Assembly: GCA_964425255.1 (NCBI GenBank)
Contig: CAYRMV010000193.1
Coordinates: 1 to 5,129 of the forward strand
Origin: CAYRMV01 sp964425255
Lineage (GTDB): Bacteria; Bacteroidota; Bacteroidia; Flavobacteriales_D; Crocinitomicaceae
Length of the DNA stretch: 5,129 nt
Direction of reading: 5' to 3'
The notes below the pieces were generated by a model, which did not search any database, was not told where the DNA came from, and was given only the letters and a program-made list of their open reading frames with translations. Positions 1 through 5,030 of this stretch are shown here, piece after piece. The stretch's first letter is position 1; each line of letters begins with the position of its first letter. The translations under genes were made by a program, and so were the position numbers.

Positions 1-589
1 TAGATTTGATTAATGTTAATACAGATTGTATCATATTGTCACCGTTTCGAGTAATATCAAATTGAAAGTTGGCAACTCTCCATTTGAACATTTGCAATCT
101 GAAAGTTCCCATCACGATATGCATGAGTTCATCAGCGCTTATCGAATTTGTAAATACATTCATTTGCTGTCCTTCCAAAATTATTGGCATTAAGTGTTTA
201 ATTTTAACTGCCATTATTTTTGAGATTGTTTCGTTGATGCGTTCGCTTTCTTCCATTAATCCATCAGAGAATACAGCCACCACAAAGTGAGGCTGCTTAT
301 TAAAAAATGAAAATTGATTTTGAAACAGCGCTGTGAATTTTTCTTCCGGTGATTGTTCGCCTGAAATTGCATGGGCATAACGTTCATCCATACTTTGAGC
401 CAGATATTCAAGTAAGGCAATTATGATTTCTTCCTTGCTTGTAAAATGCCGGTAAATAGCACTTTCTGAAAATTTCATTTCCTTAGCTAGGTTTTTAATT
501 GTTAAGCCACTTATTCCCGAAGCCGTCAGAATTTTTCCAGCCGCTTCAATAATTTCGAGCTGTCTATCAGAAATTGTTCCTGTAGTCAT
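1..589 (-). CDS. TetR/AcrR-family transcriptional regulator (3' end outside window)
   Basis: The reading frame stays open for 196 codons from ATG at 587-589 to the window edge, so the C-terminus is missing; TetR proteins are usually about 190-210 residues, so little is lost. The N-terminal 60 residues form a typical TetR DNA-binding domain: a first helix (RQLEIIEAAGKIL), then the helix-turn-helix around residues 28-49 (GLTIKNLAKEM, SESAIYRHF) followed by the usual SKEEII. The remainder is an all-helical ligand-binding region with no ligand that can be named. The start is only 10 nt after the stop of the upstream membrane-protein gene, so the two are probably cotranscribed. The regulator most likely represses this operon through the palindrome at 1033-1048. 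The family assignment is firm; the inducer and regulon are unknown. Confidence 0.93.
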   Translation of the reverse strand, partial: MTTGTISDRQLEIIEAAGKILTASGISGLTIKNLAKEMKFSESAIYRHFTSKEEIIIALLEYLAQSMDERYAHAISGEQSPEEKFTALFQNQFSFFNKQPHFVVAVFSDGLMEESERINETISKIMAVKIKHLMPIILEGQQMNVFTNSISADELMHIVMGTFRLQMFKWRVANFQFDITRNGDNMIQSVLTLIKS

Positions 590-599
590 TTGATATATT

Positions 600-1010
600 T
601 TATTCTATTATAGTTTTCATTTTTAAAAACGCAACACCTAACCAAATTACAGAGGCTGTCATTGCAATTGCCCCAATTAATACCAATGCAGGAGGCACTC
701 CAAAATACACCTCTGTTAGTATTCCAATTGGCATTAGTAAACCAGTAAGAGCCAACCAAGAAATGGTTTTCACGTTTTGTAATTTGTCTTTGAAATGTAG
801 GAGTAGATAACCGATTAGGATGTTTAGAAAGGCGAACAAGTTTCCGTGAACGTGAGCCAGTCTGCTTTCAAAGTGCTTTCCTATGCTGTATGAGTTTACC
901 CATTCTTCTTTACCTGGAGCGAAGTCACGCAGGTAGATTAATAGAAAGCCGTAAGCCATAAAAAGCCCCATTGTCAGGAAGCCTATTGCAATGTTGTTTT
1001 TACCGCTCAT
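600..1010 (-). CDS. Small four-helix integral membrane protein, function unknown, first gene of TetR operon
   Basis: This is a 136-residue protein with about four hydrophobic segments (roughly residues 7-27, 52-72, 82-100 and 106-128), so it should lie in the inner membrane. Between helices 1 and 2 and into helix 2 it has a polar, charged stretch with a His-rich motif, RLAHVHGNLFAFLN, which could bind a cofactor or metal. I do not recognise a named family. The frame stays open upstream to an ATG at 1077-1079, but that start would lie upstream of the predicted promoter (-7 box 1048-1055). The ATG at 1008-1010 is about 30 nt downstream of the expected transcription start, follows a purine-rich AGAAGCAAG, and begins directly before helix 1, so I chose it. 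The TetR gene follows after 10 nt. A TetR-controlled small membrane protein suggests a stress or xenobiotic response, but that is inference. Confidence 0.8.
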   Translation of the reverse strand: MSGKNNIAIGFLTMGLFMAYGFLLIYLRDFAPGKEEWVNSYSIGKHFESRLAHVHGNLFAFLNILIGYLLLHFKDKLQNVKTISWLALTGLLMPIGILTEVYFGVPPALVLIGAIAMTASVIWLGVAFLKMKTIIE

Positions 1011-1032
1011 CTTGCTTCTGTTTTTAAAGTAA

Positions 1033-1048
1033 GTGAATGTTCGCTCAC
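1033..1048. promoter_or_regulatory. Probable TetR operator (imperfect palindrome)
   Basis: The 16-nt sequence GTGAATGTTCGCTCAC is an imperfect inverted repeat with perfect outer GTGA/TCAC arms and a C/G pair inside, a common TetR-family operator shape. It abuts the -7 box and covers the expected transcription start of the membrane protein-TetR operon, so a bound repressor would block RNA polymerase. That the TetR of this operon binds here is inferred from position. Confidence 0.55.
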
Positions 1049-1055
1049 AAAGGTA
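1048..1055 (-). promoter_or_regulatory. Bacteroidota-type -7 promoter box of the membrane protein-TetR operon
   Basis: On the minus strand the sequence is TACCTTTG, an exact match to the Bacteroidota -7 consensus TAnnTTTG. The nearest upstream TTTG (within ATTTGGATAAAA) is only 13 nt away, closer than the usual 19-21 nt, so the -33 element is poor. This position supports the ATG at 1010 as the start of the first gene. Confidence 0.5.
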
Positions 1056-1079
1056 GTTTAATTTTATCCAAATGCGCAC

Positions 1080-1423
1080 GTTTTTTTTGAGAAAACATTA
1101 AATTCTGATAAAATCATCTCGGGCGTTAAGTAGTTTGCTCTTTTGGGGTTTTTGCGAGTCTGTCTTGTTATAGGGCAGCCCTAAATGTGTCAATGCGGGT
1201 AGGTTAAATTTATTTTTTAAAATGTGCGGTGGGAAAATTTTAAAAACTTGCTTGGTTTAAGTGTCGGAAAACTGATGAGGTCGGTGTCGCGCTACAGCGG
1301 AATTGTCAACTGAGTTTTTGTTGTCTGAGAATTATTTGGATGTCGCCCGGATATTCTGTTGTACGGCTCAGGGTTCCAGTGTCATCTTTTTAAGCCTGCT
1401 TATAACGTTCCACGCGCTGGTGT
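1080..1423. other. Gene-free stretch between VOC gene and TetR operon, with two attC-like half sites
   Basis: No convincing reading frame is found on either strand. Two pieces resemble the arms of the inverted repeats elsewhere in the window. On the plus strand GTTATAGG (1167-1174) is preceded by TGCGAGTCTGTCTT and resembles the right arm near 2074-2092. CTTATAACGTTCCACGC (1399-1415) resembles the left arm at 2591-2607. They face outward from a segment of about 225 nt, as if a short cassette remnant without a gene lay between two damaged sites. A small palindrome, AGGGCAGCCCT, follows the first half site. The rest shows nothing recognisable. Confidence 0.4.
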
Positions 1424-1460
1424 TCATGCGGGATCGTAGTTTACGTTCGTTATCTTCTCC
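1399..1460. repeat. Weak attC-like site overlapping the end of the VOC gene
   Basis: The left arm CTTATAACGTTCCACGC nearly repeats the left arm of the site at 2591-2607 (one inserted T and one changed base). A possible right box, CGTTATC, lies at about 1449-1455 inside the last codons of the VOC gene and can pair with ATAACG. The interior pairing is poor, so this may be only a half site. If real, the C-terminal residues of the VOC protein are encoded by the repeat. Confidence 0.35.
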
Positions 1461-1843
1461 GCAAATGCAATGATATGTCCATCTGGGTCGGAAAAGTAGC
1501 AAACCTTGTCTCCCCAATCTCTGTCCATAATAGGACTTATTAATTTTGCTCCACATTTCACGGCGTTGTCAAATTCATACTGAATATGGTCAACAACCAA
1601 ATATAGTTCACATCTGGGGATGCCATTACCGCTTTCTGGATGCGGTGTTTTGTCCGCTAATATTTTTGCAATGCCTTTGTTTGGCATTAGTCCAATTTTA
1701 CAATTGTCTGATAAGTTAAATTCAGTCATTCCCGGAACATTCAGGTCTGGGTCTTTTCGAAACAGGTTTCTGTAAAATGCACAACTAGTCTCTTGGTTGT
1801 CAACATACAGGATTGTTTCGATATGTTTTATGTGCAGCATCAT
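1424..1843 (-). CDS. VOC-superfamily protein (glyoxalase/bleomycin resistance/dioxygenase fold)
   Basis: The 139-residue protein has the length and pattern of a single-chain, two-module VOC protein, probably cytosolic and dimeric. The first beta-alpha-beta unit is HIETILYVDNQETSCAFY (residues 7-24), with FYRNLF typical of the family. The second is ELYLVVDHIQYEFDNAV (79-95). The signature end YFSDPDGHIIAFAE (116-129) closes the fold, and Glu129 stands where metal-binding VOC enzymes carry a ligand; His7 could be another. Sequence alone cannot separate glyoxalase, fosfomycin/bleomycin resistance and dioxygenase activities. The start is one of two adjacent ATGs (1841-1843 or 1838-1840); the first is reported. 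Ten residues (ITNVNYDPA region) extend past the usual end and run into an attC-like arm. The gene stands alone, as a cassette gene would. Confidence 0.88.
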   Translation of the reverse strand: MMLHIKHIETILYVDNQETSCAFYRNLFRKDPDLNVPGMTEFNLSDNCKIGLMPNKGIAKILADKTPHPESGNGIPRCELYLVVDHIQYEFDNAVKCGAKLISPIMDRDWGDKVCYFSDPDGHIIAFAEKITNVNYDPA

Positions 1844-1968
1844 TTATCTATGTGTTGTTGATTCATGAGCAGTTAATGCGTTTTTATTGGTGTCTTGTTC
1901 CCAACTGAATTACTGAAAATGTCAAAACTAACGGATTGCAAACAGGCGAACGGCCCACCTTTCACGTC

Positions 1969-1982
1969 CCGAGAGCTATCGG
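1969..1982. repeat. Short palindrome in the loop of the attC-like site
   Basis: CCGAGAGCTATCGG is a palindrome with one mismatched pair around an AGCT core. From memory, very similar words with AGCTATCGG are common small intergenic repeats in Bacteroidota. A copy-like fragment, AGCTTTCGGGAT, occurs in the next attC-like site near 2630-2642. Confidence 0.4.
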
Positions 1983-2030
1983 AATCGTTTCTCCGAAGAT
2001 AGAACTTAATCTTTAAAAACTAGTTGTTGT

Positions 2031-2056
2031 TTCCCTGTCTGCCGACAGGCAGGGAA
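2031..2056. repeat. Eleven-bp hairpin in the loop of the attC-like site
   Basis: The arms TTCCCTGTCTG and CAGGCAGGGAA pair over 11 bp (10 Watson-Crick and one G-T) around a CCGA loop. It resembles the small CTGCC/GGCAG palindromes that recur between genes in Bacteroidota. No T-run follows on either strand, so it is not a canonical intrinsic terminator, though it lies 40-65 nt downstream of the membrane-protein gene. Confidence 0.5.
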
Positions 2057-2095
2057 GAAAGGTCTGGGCTGGCGCTTGACTGCTGTTATAGGTAT

Positions 2096-2572
2096 TTATA
2101 TTAAATAACCTCGTTTTATTCCAAGTCCAGTTAAGAAAGCACAAGTAAATGATAGTCCTATTATAAATATAATTTCTATAAAATCATTTGAAATTTGTAC
2201 TTCTCTTAATAAATAAAATGTCAACAATATTAAAGATATGCCGGCTGTGTTGAATAATAACCATTGGAATTTCCCAAAAGTTCCAAACATGAAAAATAAT
2301 AATATCTGTCCTAAAACTGAACTTGCTAAAATTCCTATAATCGTAACTTCATACGATGGGGAGTAGATAATTAACATAATCCAATAAACAAAGTGAATCA
2401 ACCACAACCAAGGCATTTTAGCATGAGGGATTTTATTGAGTGCTATTGTTTGAGCTAATGGATAAAATAAAGCAAGAACGAACAAATAACCATACCCACC
2501 AATAAAACTTACCAAAGGAGCAACTATAGATACAATTATCCAATACAGAAGCCATTTATTTTTTGAATTCAT
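2096..2572 (-). CDS. Polytopic membrane protein of unknown function
   Basis: The 158-residue protein is almost entirely hydrophobic, with five or six likely transmembrane helices (about residues 8-25, 27-44, 54-72, 76-98, 103-122 and 131-150) joined by very short loops. Positive charges at the N-terminus (NSKNK) and C-terminus (KRGYLI) suggest that both ends are cytoplasmic, which fits six helices. There is no recognisable catalytic motif and I cannot name a family. The only aromatic cluster is PWLWLIHFVYWIML. The start at 2570-2572 is the only ATG that precedes the first helix. The gene stands alone between two attC-like sites on the same strand as its neighbours, as expected for a cassette gene. 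No good promoter was found; TAATTTAG 17 nt upstream is a poor -7 match. Confidence 0.75.
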   Translation of the reverse strand: MNSKNKWLLYWIIVSIVAPLVSFIGGYGYLFVLALFYPLAQTIALNKIPHAKMPWLWLIHFVYWIMLIIYSPSYEVTIIGILASSVLGQILLFFMFGTFGKFQWLLFNTAGISLILLTFYLLREVQISNDFIEIIFIIGLSFTCAFLTGLGIKRGYLI

Positions 2573-2589
2573 AGTTGCTATCTAAATTA

Positions 2590-2753
2590 CCTATAACGTT
2601 TCCACGCCTGTCGCAGTGGCCGTCCCTTCAGCTTTCGGGATTAAAATTCTTTATTGTTGCGATCCAAGATCGTTTTCTTTTCATCCCGATCATCATCGTG
2701 ATCATTTTTCGTTAAATAGATTCCGTCTCTTGCGCCGAACGTGTGTTATGCAG
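2590..2753. repeat. attC-like imperfect inverted repeat between mazF and membrane-protein gene
   Basis: The left arm is CTATAACGTTTCCACGCC (2591-2608) and the right arm is TTGCGCCGAACGTGTGTTATGC (2730-2751). The outer boxes ATAAC/GTTAT pair, and the inner arms (GTTTCCACGC against GCGCCGAACG) pair only partly, with unpaired bases between. GTTATGC and its partner GCATAAC are close to the integron core-site consensus (GTTRRRY/RYYYAAC). The loop contains several small palindromic words, including GATCCAAGATC and CCCGATCATCATCGTGATC. The site starts 18 nt before the membrane-protein start codon and ends about 10 nt from the mazF stop. Confidence 0.5.
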
Positions 2754-2761
2754 CGTTCCCT

Positions 2762-3085
2762 TTAATCAACGAATGTTTCACGGATTACACGTTTACATTC
2801 GCGTATTTCCTTTTCTGAAAGCGAACCAAACTTTTTTACAATACGAATTTTGTCGATTGTTCTTATTTGATCTATTACAACCCAACCTTCTTGACTGTTG
2901 TGCTTAACTTTTACTCTAGTTGGATATTTTCTACTAGTAGAAGTCATGGGTGCGATGACAACTGTTCGTAGATTGTCATTGATTTCATTTGGTGAAACAA
3001 TAACACAAGGTCGAGTTTTTTGTATTTCACTACCTAAGGTTGGGTCAAGATTCACCAAAACTAGTTGATACTGCTTTACTTCCAT
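2762..3085 (-). CDS. mazF: MazF/PemK-family toxin, endoribonuclease
   Basis: The 107-residue protein has the MazF/PemK length and fold signature: YQLVLVNLDPTLGSE (residues 6-20), KTRPCVIVSP (23-32), VVIAPMTST (42-50) and WVVIDQIRTID (68-78). Arg25 and Thr48 stand at the positions of the catalytic Arg and Thr/Ser of MazF, so it should be an active sequence-specific mRNA interferase; the recognised RNA word cannot be predicted. Its start codon overlaps the end of the antitoxin gene by 10 nt (ATGGAAGTAA), giving translational coupling after the antitoxin, the normal order for such pairs. The ATG at 3083-3085 gives the standard N-terminus. The pair lies between two attC-like sites, and toxin-antitoxin modules are frequent passengers of large cassette arrays. 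Confidence 0.94.
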   Translation of the reverse strand: MEVKQYQLVLVNLDPTLGSEIQKTRPCVIVSPNEINDNLRTVVIAPMTSTSRKYPTRVKVKHNSQEGWVVIDQIRTIDKIRIVKKFGSLSEKEIRECKRVIRETFVD

Positions 3086-3321
3086 TCGTCAAAGTTTTCA
3101 TCTTCAAAAACATCATTCATAAGAAGTTGGTCATCACCATTTTCATGCATCTGTTGAAATGCTTTATCCCAGCCTTTTCGAGGTTCGGAAATAGGACGCA
3201 AAATGATTTGTCCTTTTTCAAGGATCAATTCAACTTTGTCGGTGATGTTATACCTCTCCAGAATTGTTTTGGTTAAACGAAAACCTTTTGAATTCCCTAT
3301 TTTAATAATTGAAACTTCCAT
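3076..3321 (-). CDS. mazE: MazE/AbrB-type antitoxin
   Basis: The 81-residue protein begins with a swapped-hairpin AbrB/MazE DNA-binding domain: IIKIGNSKGFRLTKTILERY (residues 5-24), then ITDKVELILEKGQIILRPI (26-44). The acidic C-terminal tail (NGDDQLLMNDVFEDENFDEW) is typical of the disordered segment that wraps the MazF toxin and blocks its RNA site. It neutralises the toxin encoded directly downstream and probably represses its own promoter. The start at 3319-3321 gives the family's usual N-terminus, and it lies about 16 nt downstream of the predicted transcription start. The stop overlaps the toxin start by 10 nt. The function is secure from the domain plus the adjacent MazF. Confidence 0.92.
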   Translation of the reverse strand: MEVSIIKIGNSKGFRLTKTILERYNITDKVELILEKGQIILRPISEPRKGWDKAFQQMHENGDDQLLMNDVFEDENFDEWK

Positions 3322-3333
3322 GACATATTTTTA

Positions 3334-3372
3334 TGTAATTACAAAGTTATTACAAATAATTCAATTTACAAA
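3334..3372 (-). promoter_or_regulatory. Possible MazEF autoregulatory operator: three TTTGTAA repeats and a palindrome
   Basis: Three direct copies of TTTGTAA on the minus strand (3366-3372, 3350-3356, 3339-3345) span the promoter at 16- and 11-nt spacing. The last runs into a perfect 10-bp palindrome, TGTAATTACA (3334-3343), at the transcription start. Repeats covering the promoter are what an AbrB-domain antitoxin or its toxin complex would bind. The AT-rich context and the overlap with promoter elements weaken the case. Confidence 0.4.
3342..3372 (-). promoter_or_regulatory. Bacteroidota promoter of mazEF (TTTG-N19-TAACTTTG)
   Basis: On the minus strand TTTG (3369-3372) is followed after exactly 19 nt by TAACTTTG (3342-3349), matching both the -33 TTTG and -7 TAnnTTTG elements at the preferred spacing. 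The transcript would start near 3336, leaving a short, AT-rich leader before the mazE ATG at 3321. Confidence 0.65.
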
Positions 3373-3399
3373 GTTTGGTTACAGGTAATTGGTGGTTTC

Positions 3400-3472
3400 T
3401 GCTAACGGTTTGCAAATAGGCAAAGGCGCCTAACAAATCTAGTACTTTTTTGCGCTTTTGGTTATTTGCTGT
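3400..3472. repeat. attC-like site split by the group II intron (rest at 5076-5080)
   Basis: With the intron removed, TGCTAAC (3400-3406) pairs perfectly with GT (3471-3472) joined to TAGCA (5076-5080). Inside this box an asymmetric loop of five bases (GGTTT, 3407-3411) against one (T3470) leads to an 18-bp stem. The arms of that stem are 3412-3429 and 3452-3469: 15 Watson-Crick pairs, two G-U pairs and one mismatch. The loop is 22 nt. Outer box, unpaired spacer and inner stem are the parts of an integron attC site. The left arm is 20/23 identical to that at 1928. The mazE promoter lies just downstream on the minus strand. Confidence 0.65.
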
Positions 3473-3782
3473 GTGTGCCCTGCATGAGCAGAGCAACACG
3501 CTTAGTAAAGCTCTACAAAAAGTTTGAAAATGCAAATTATTAAGGAGAAAACCAAGCGTGTTAATTTTCCAGAGGGTGAAAGTCCCTTGCATGCGGATTA
3601 ACAACCCGAAATGTTAGCAAGTCGCAAGCTGGTTTGGAGTGATTCAAGCAGTGAAGGAAGCGGGACTGCAAAAGTTGGTACCGACGAACAGGAAGTACAT
3701 AAGAGGCTACAAAACGAGGATAAGCGTCCACAGCAACGTAACGTCCAAAGAATACAAAAGTCGTTTTGTAGTAGATGTATCG
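3473..3782 (+). ncRNA. Group II intron ribozyme, domain I (5' part)
   Basis: After the GTGTGCCC start, complementary segments fold as in bacterial group II domain I. AACACGCTT (3495-3503) pairs with AAGCGTGTT (3554-3562), AGAGC (3490-3494) with GCTCT (3510-3514), and AGGG...CCCT form the hairpin around 3573-3587. An 11-bp perfect stem, CTACAAAACGA (3707-3717) with TCGTTTTGTAG (3761-3771), carries the EBS1 loop. Just past this stem the sequence becomes RT coding, so domains II and III are not seen between domain I and the ORF. The 3' limit is approximate. Confidence 0.7.
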
Positions 3783-4784
3783 GGAGTTGACGGAAGAAAG
3801 ACAACAGAACTTACGGATTACTTCCGCGAGAATAAATCGTCGATGGTCCAGTCAATTTGGGAAGGTAAGTATTACGCTCAACCTATTCTTGGCGTTGAAA
3901 TCCCCAAAGCGAATGGTAAAACACGACTTTTGGGCGTTCCAACGGTGACCGAAAGGTTACTCCAACAAGCGGTATCACAAGTTTTGATGCCAAAATGGGA
4001 GAGAGAATTCAGCAAGAACAGTTACGGATTCAGACCCGACAAAAACGCCCGTCAAGCAGTTGGTAAGGCATTGGAATACATCCATGAGGGTTATACGAAC
4101 ATCGTAGACATCGACCTGAAATCGTTCTTCGACGAAGTAGATCATTGTTTGCTCCTGAACTTACTCTACCAAAAGGTAAAATGTCCGATTACCTTAAAAC
4201 TGATCCGACAATGGCTGCGTGCACCGATCAAGATCAACGGTAAACTACAAAAACGAAGAAAAGGCGTTCCGCAAGGAAGTCCGATTAGTCCGCTGCTTTC
4301 TAACATTCTACTCAATGAGTTGGATAAAGAACTGACACGACGAAAACTTCGTTTTGTACGCTATGCTGACGATTTCAGTATCTACTGCAAAAATCCAAGC
4401 GAAGCATGGGCAACATTTCGAGCAATCGAAAATTATCTACGAACCAAACTTAAACTCACGATTAATAAGGAGAAAAGCGGCGTTCGTAAACCCGTACAGT
4501 TTCAATTGCTTGGCTTTGGCTTTGTGTCAACGTATCAGAAAGGAGTAAAAGGCAGGTATCAATTGGTGGTAACAGAGAAAGCATGGATTCGGCTCAAGCA
4601 ACGACTGAAAACCATCACCCGCAAAACCACACCGATGAGTTTCGACGAACGGATTGCTAAGATCAACGAAATCCAACGAGGATGGTTAAACTATTTTCAA
4701 GGAACAAGTATTGCTGGCAAACTACGAGATGTCGACGGTTGGTTGCGCAATCGCTTACGCTATTGCATCTGGTCCGTCAGCTGA
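3639..4784 (+). CDS. ltrA: Group II intron reverse transcriptase/maturase, frameshifted (N-terminal and RT part)
   Basis: The open frame of 381 codons holds the RT core. Seen are GVDG (49-52), GVEIPKANGKTRLLGVPTV (85-103), SYGFRPDKNARQA (128-140), the RT3 block DIDLKSFFD with catalytic Asp159, GVPQGSPISPLLSN (209-222), the YADD box (242-245) and LLGFGF (290-295). The maturase thumb follows with GWLNYF (348-353). The protein should form an RNP with the intron RNA for splicing and target-primed reverse transcription. Residues 1 to about 47 do not resemble RT; they translate domain I RNA sequence (EBS1 stem-loop), so the true N-terminus was probably deleted and the annotated start at 3639 is nominal. 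The frame stops at TGA 4782-4784 just after RYCIW, cutting off the rest of the maturase, which continues in another frame. Confidence 0.85.
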   Translation: MIQAVKEAGLQKLVPTNRKYIRGYKTRISVHSNVTSKEYKSRFVVDVSGVDGRKTTELTDYFRENKSSMVQSIWEGKYYAQPILGVEIPKANGKTRLLGVPTVTERLLQQAVSQVLMPKWEREFSKNSYGFRPDKNARQAVGKALEYIHEGYTNIVDIDLKSFFDEVDHCLLLNLLYQKVKCPITLKLIRQWLRAPIKINGKLQKRRKGVPQGSPISPLLSNILLNELDKELTRRKLRFVRYADDFSIYCKNPSEAWATFRAIENYLRTKLKLTINKEKSGVRKPVQFQLLGFGFVSTYQKGVKGRYQLVVTEKAWIRLKQRLKTITRKTTPMSFDERIAKINEIQRGWLNYFQGTSIAGKLRDVDGWLRNRLRYCIWSVS

Positions 4785-4788
4785 CGGA
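4773..4788. repeat. Perfect 16-bp palindrome at the frameshift
   Basis: TCCGTCAGCTGACGGA is a perfect inverted repeat of two 8-nt halves with no spacer. It contains the premature TGA stop and sits exactly where the maturase loses its frame. Confidence 0.9.
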
Positions 4789-5011
4789 GAAGAAACCTGA
4801 ACGGAAAAGGAAGAACCTAATTCGATTGGGGGTCAATCCCGATGATGCTTACGCATGGAGCAGAACGCGGAAAGGGGGATGGGCTGTTGCACAAAGTCCA
4901 ATTCTAAACACAACGATTACCAAGTCTAGGTTAAAGAAACGAGGTTATTACTCGCTATTGGAAATTTTCACTTTATTAAACCCATCGGATTACGAACCGC
5001 CGTGTACGTGA
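4773..5011 (+). pseudogene. Severed C-terminus of the intron maturase (other frame)
   Basis: In the frame two positions on, the sequence from 4787 encodes EKKPERKRKNLIRLG, then AYAWSRTRKGGWAVAQSPIL and KKRGYYSLLE, the standard end of the maturase domain X in intron RTs. It should be continuous with RYCIW at the end of the upstream frame, and a spacing of about three codons between that W and KK is usual. Here there are 17 nt, so about 8 extra nt break the frame. The frame ends at TGA 5009-5011 inside domain V (EPPCT), a known feature of some bacterial group II RTs. There is no room for an endonuclease domain. Confidence 0.85.
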
Positions 5012-5028
5012 CCCGTACGCACGGTGGT
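4996..5028 (+). ncRNA. Group II intron domain V
   Basis: Lower stem: 4996-5003 pairs with 5021-5028 (8 bp, including one G-U). A two-base bulge (GC, 5019-5020) precedes an upper stem GTACG/CGTAC (5004-5008 with 5014-5018) and a five-base loop. The triad position reads CGC with the G in a G-U wobble, the variant known from group IIC introns, instead of AGC. This is the catalytic metal-binding hairpin and appears intact. Confidence 0.85.
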
Positions 5029-5030
5029 GT

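Larger units (their letters stand above)
1928..2092. repeat. attC-like imperfect inverted repeat between membrane-protein and VOC genes
   Basis: The plus-strand left arm begins CTAACGGATTGCAAACAGGC and continues to GGCCC at 1956. The right arm runs from GGGCTGGCGCTTGAC (2066) to GTTATAG (2085-2091). Outer boxes TAAC/GTTA pair, CAGGCG (1943-1948) pairs with CGCTTG (2073-2078, one G-U), and GCCC (1953-1956) pairs with GGGC (2066-2069), with unpaired bases between. This box-spacer-stem pattern resembles integron attC sites. The left arm agrees with that at 3402-3424 at 20 of 23 positions. The long loop holds two further palindromes. Confidence 0.6.

Noticed and set aside
69..290. Plus-strand open frame of 73 codons
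   Set aside because: It lies antisense to the clearly coding TetR gene and shows no domain or start signal.
1077..1079. Upstream ATG as start of the small membrane protein
   Set aside because: It would place the start codon upstream of the TAnnTTTG box and the operator, and it adds a charged non-hydrophobic leader before helix 1.
1368..1556. Minus-strand 62-codon frame overlapping the VOC gene end
   Set aside because: It is an alternative frame of the VOC coding sequence with no recognisable motif.
1909..1928. TAGTTTTG (minus strand) as a VOC-gene promoter inside the attC-like arm
   Set aside because: The -7 box matches but no TTTG lies near 19 nt upstream, and the word arises from the conserved arm itself.
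3040..3388. Two plus-strand frames across mazEF and its promoter
   Set aside because: They are antisense to the well-supported toxin-antitoxin genes and have no protein-family features.
3428..3436. GCCTAACAA in the hairpin loop, a textbook attC left-box word
   Set aside because: No GTTAGGC partner is found nearby, and the word lies in the loop of a better-supported site, so it is probably chance or a relic.
3350..3804. Two minus-strand frames across the attC-like site and intron domain I
   Set aside because: The region is explained by the inverted repeat and the structured ribozyme on the plus strand; the predicted peptides are Cys/Leu/Ser-rich translations of it.
4354..4548. Plus-strand 64-codon frame inside the RT gene
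   Set aside because: It is out of frame with the RT, which carries YADD and other motifs across the same bases.
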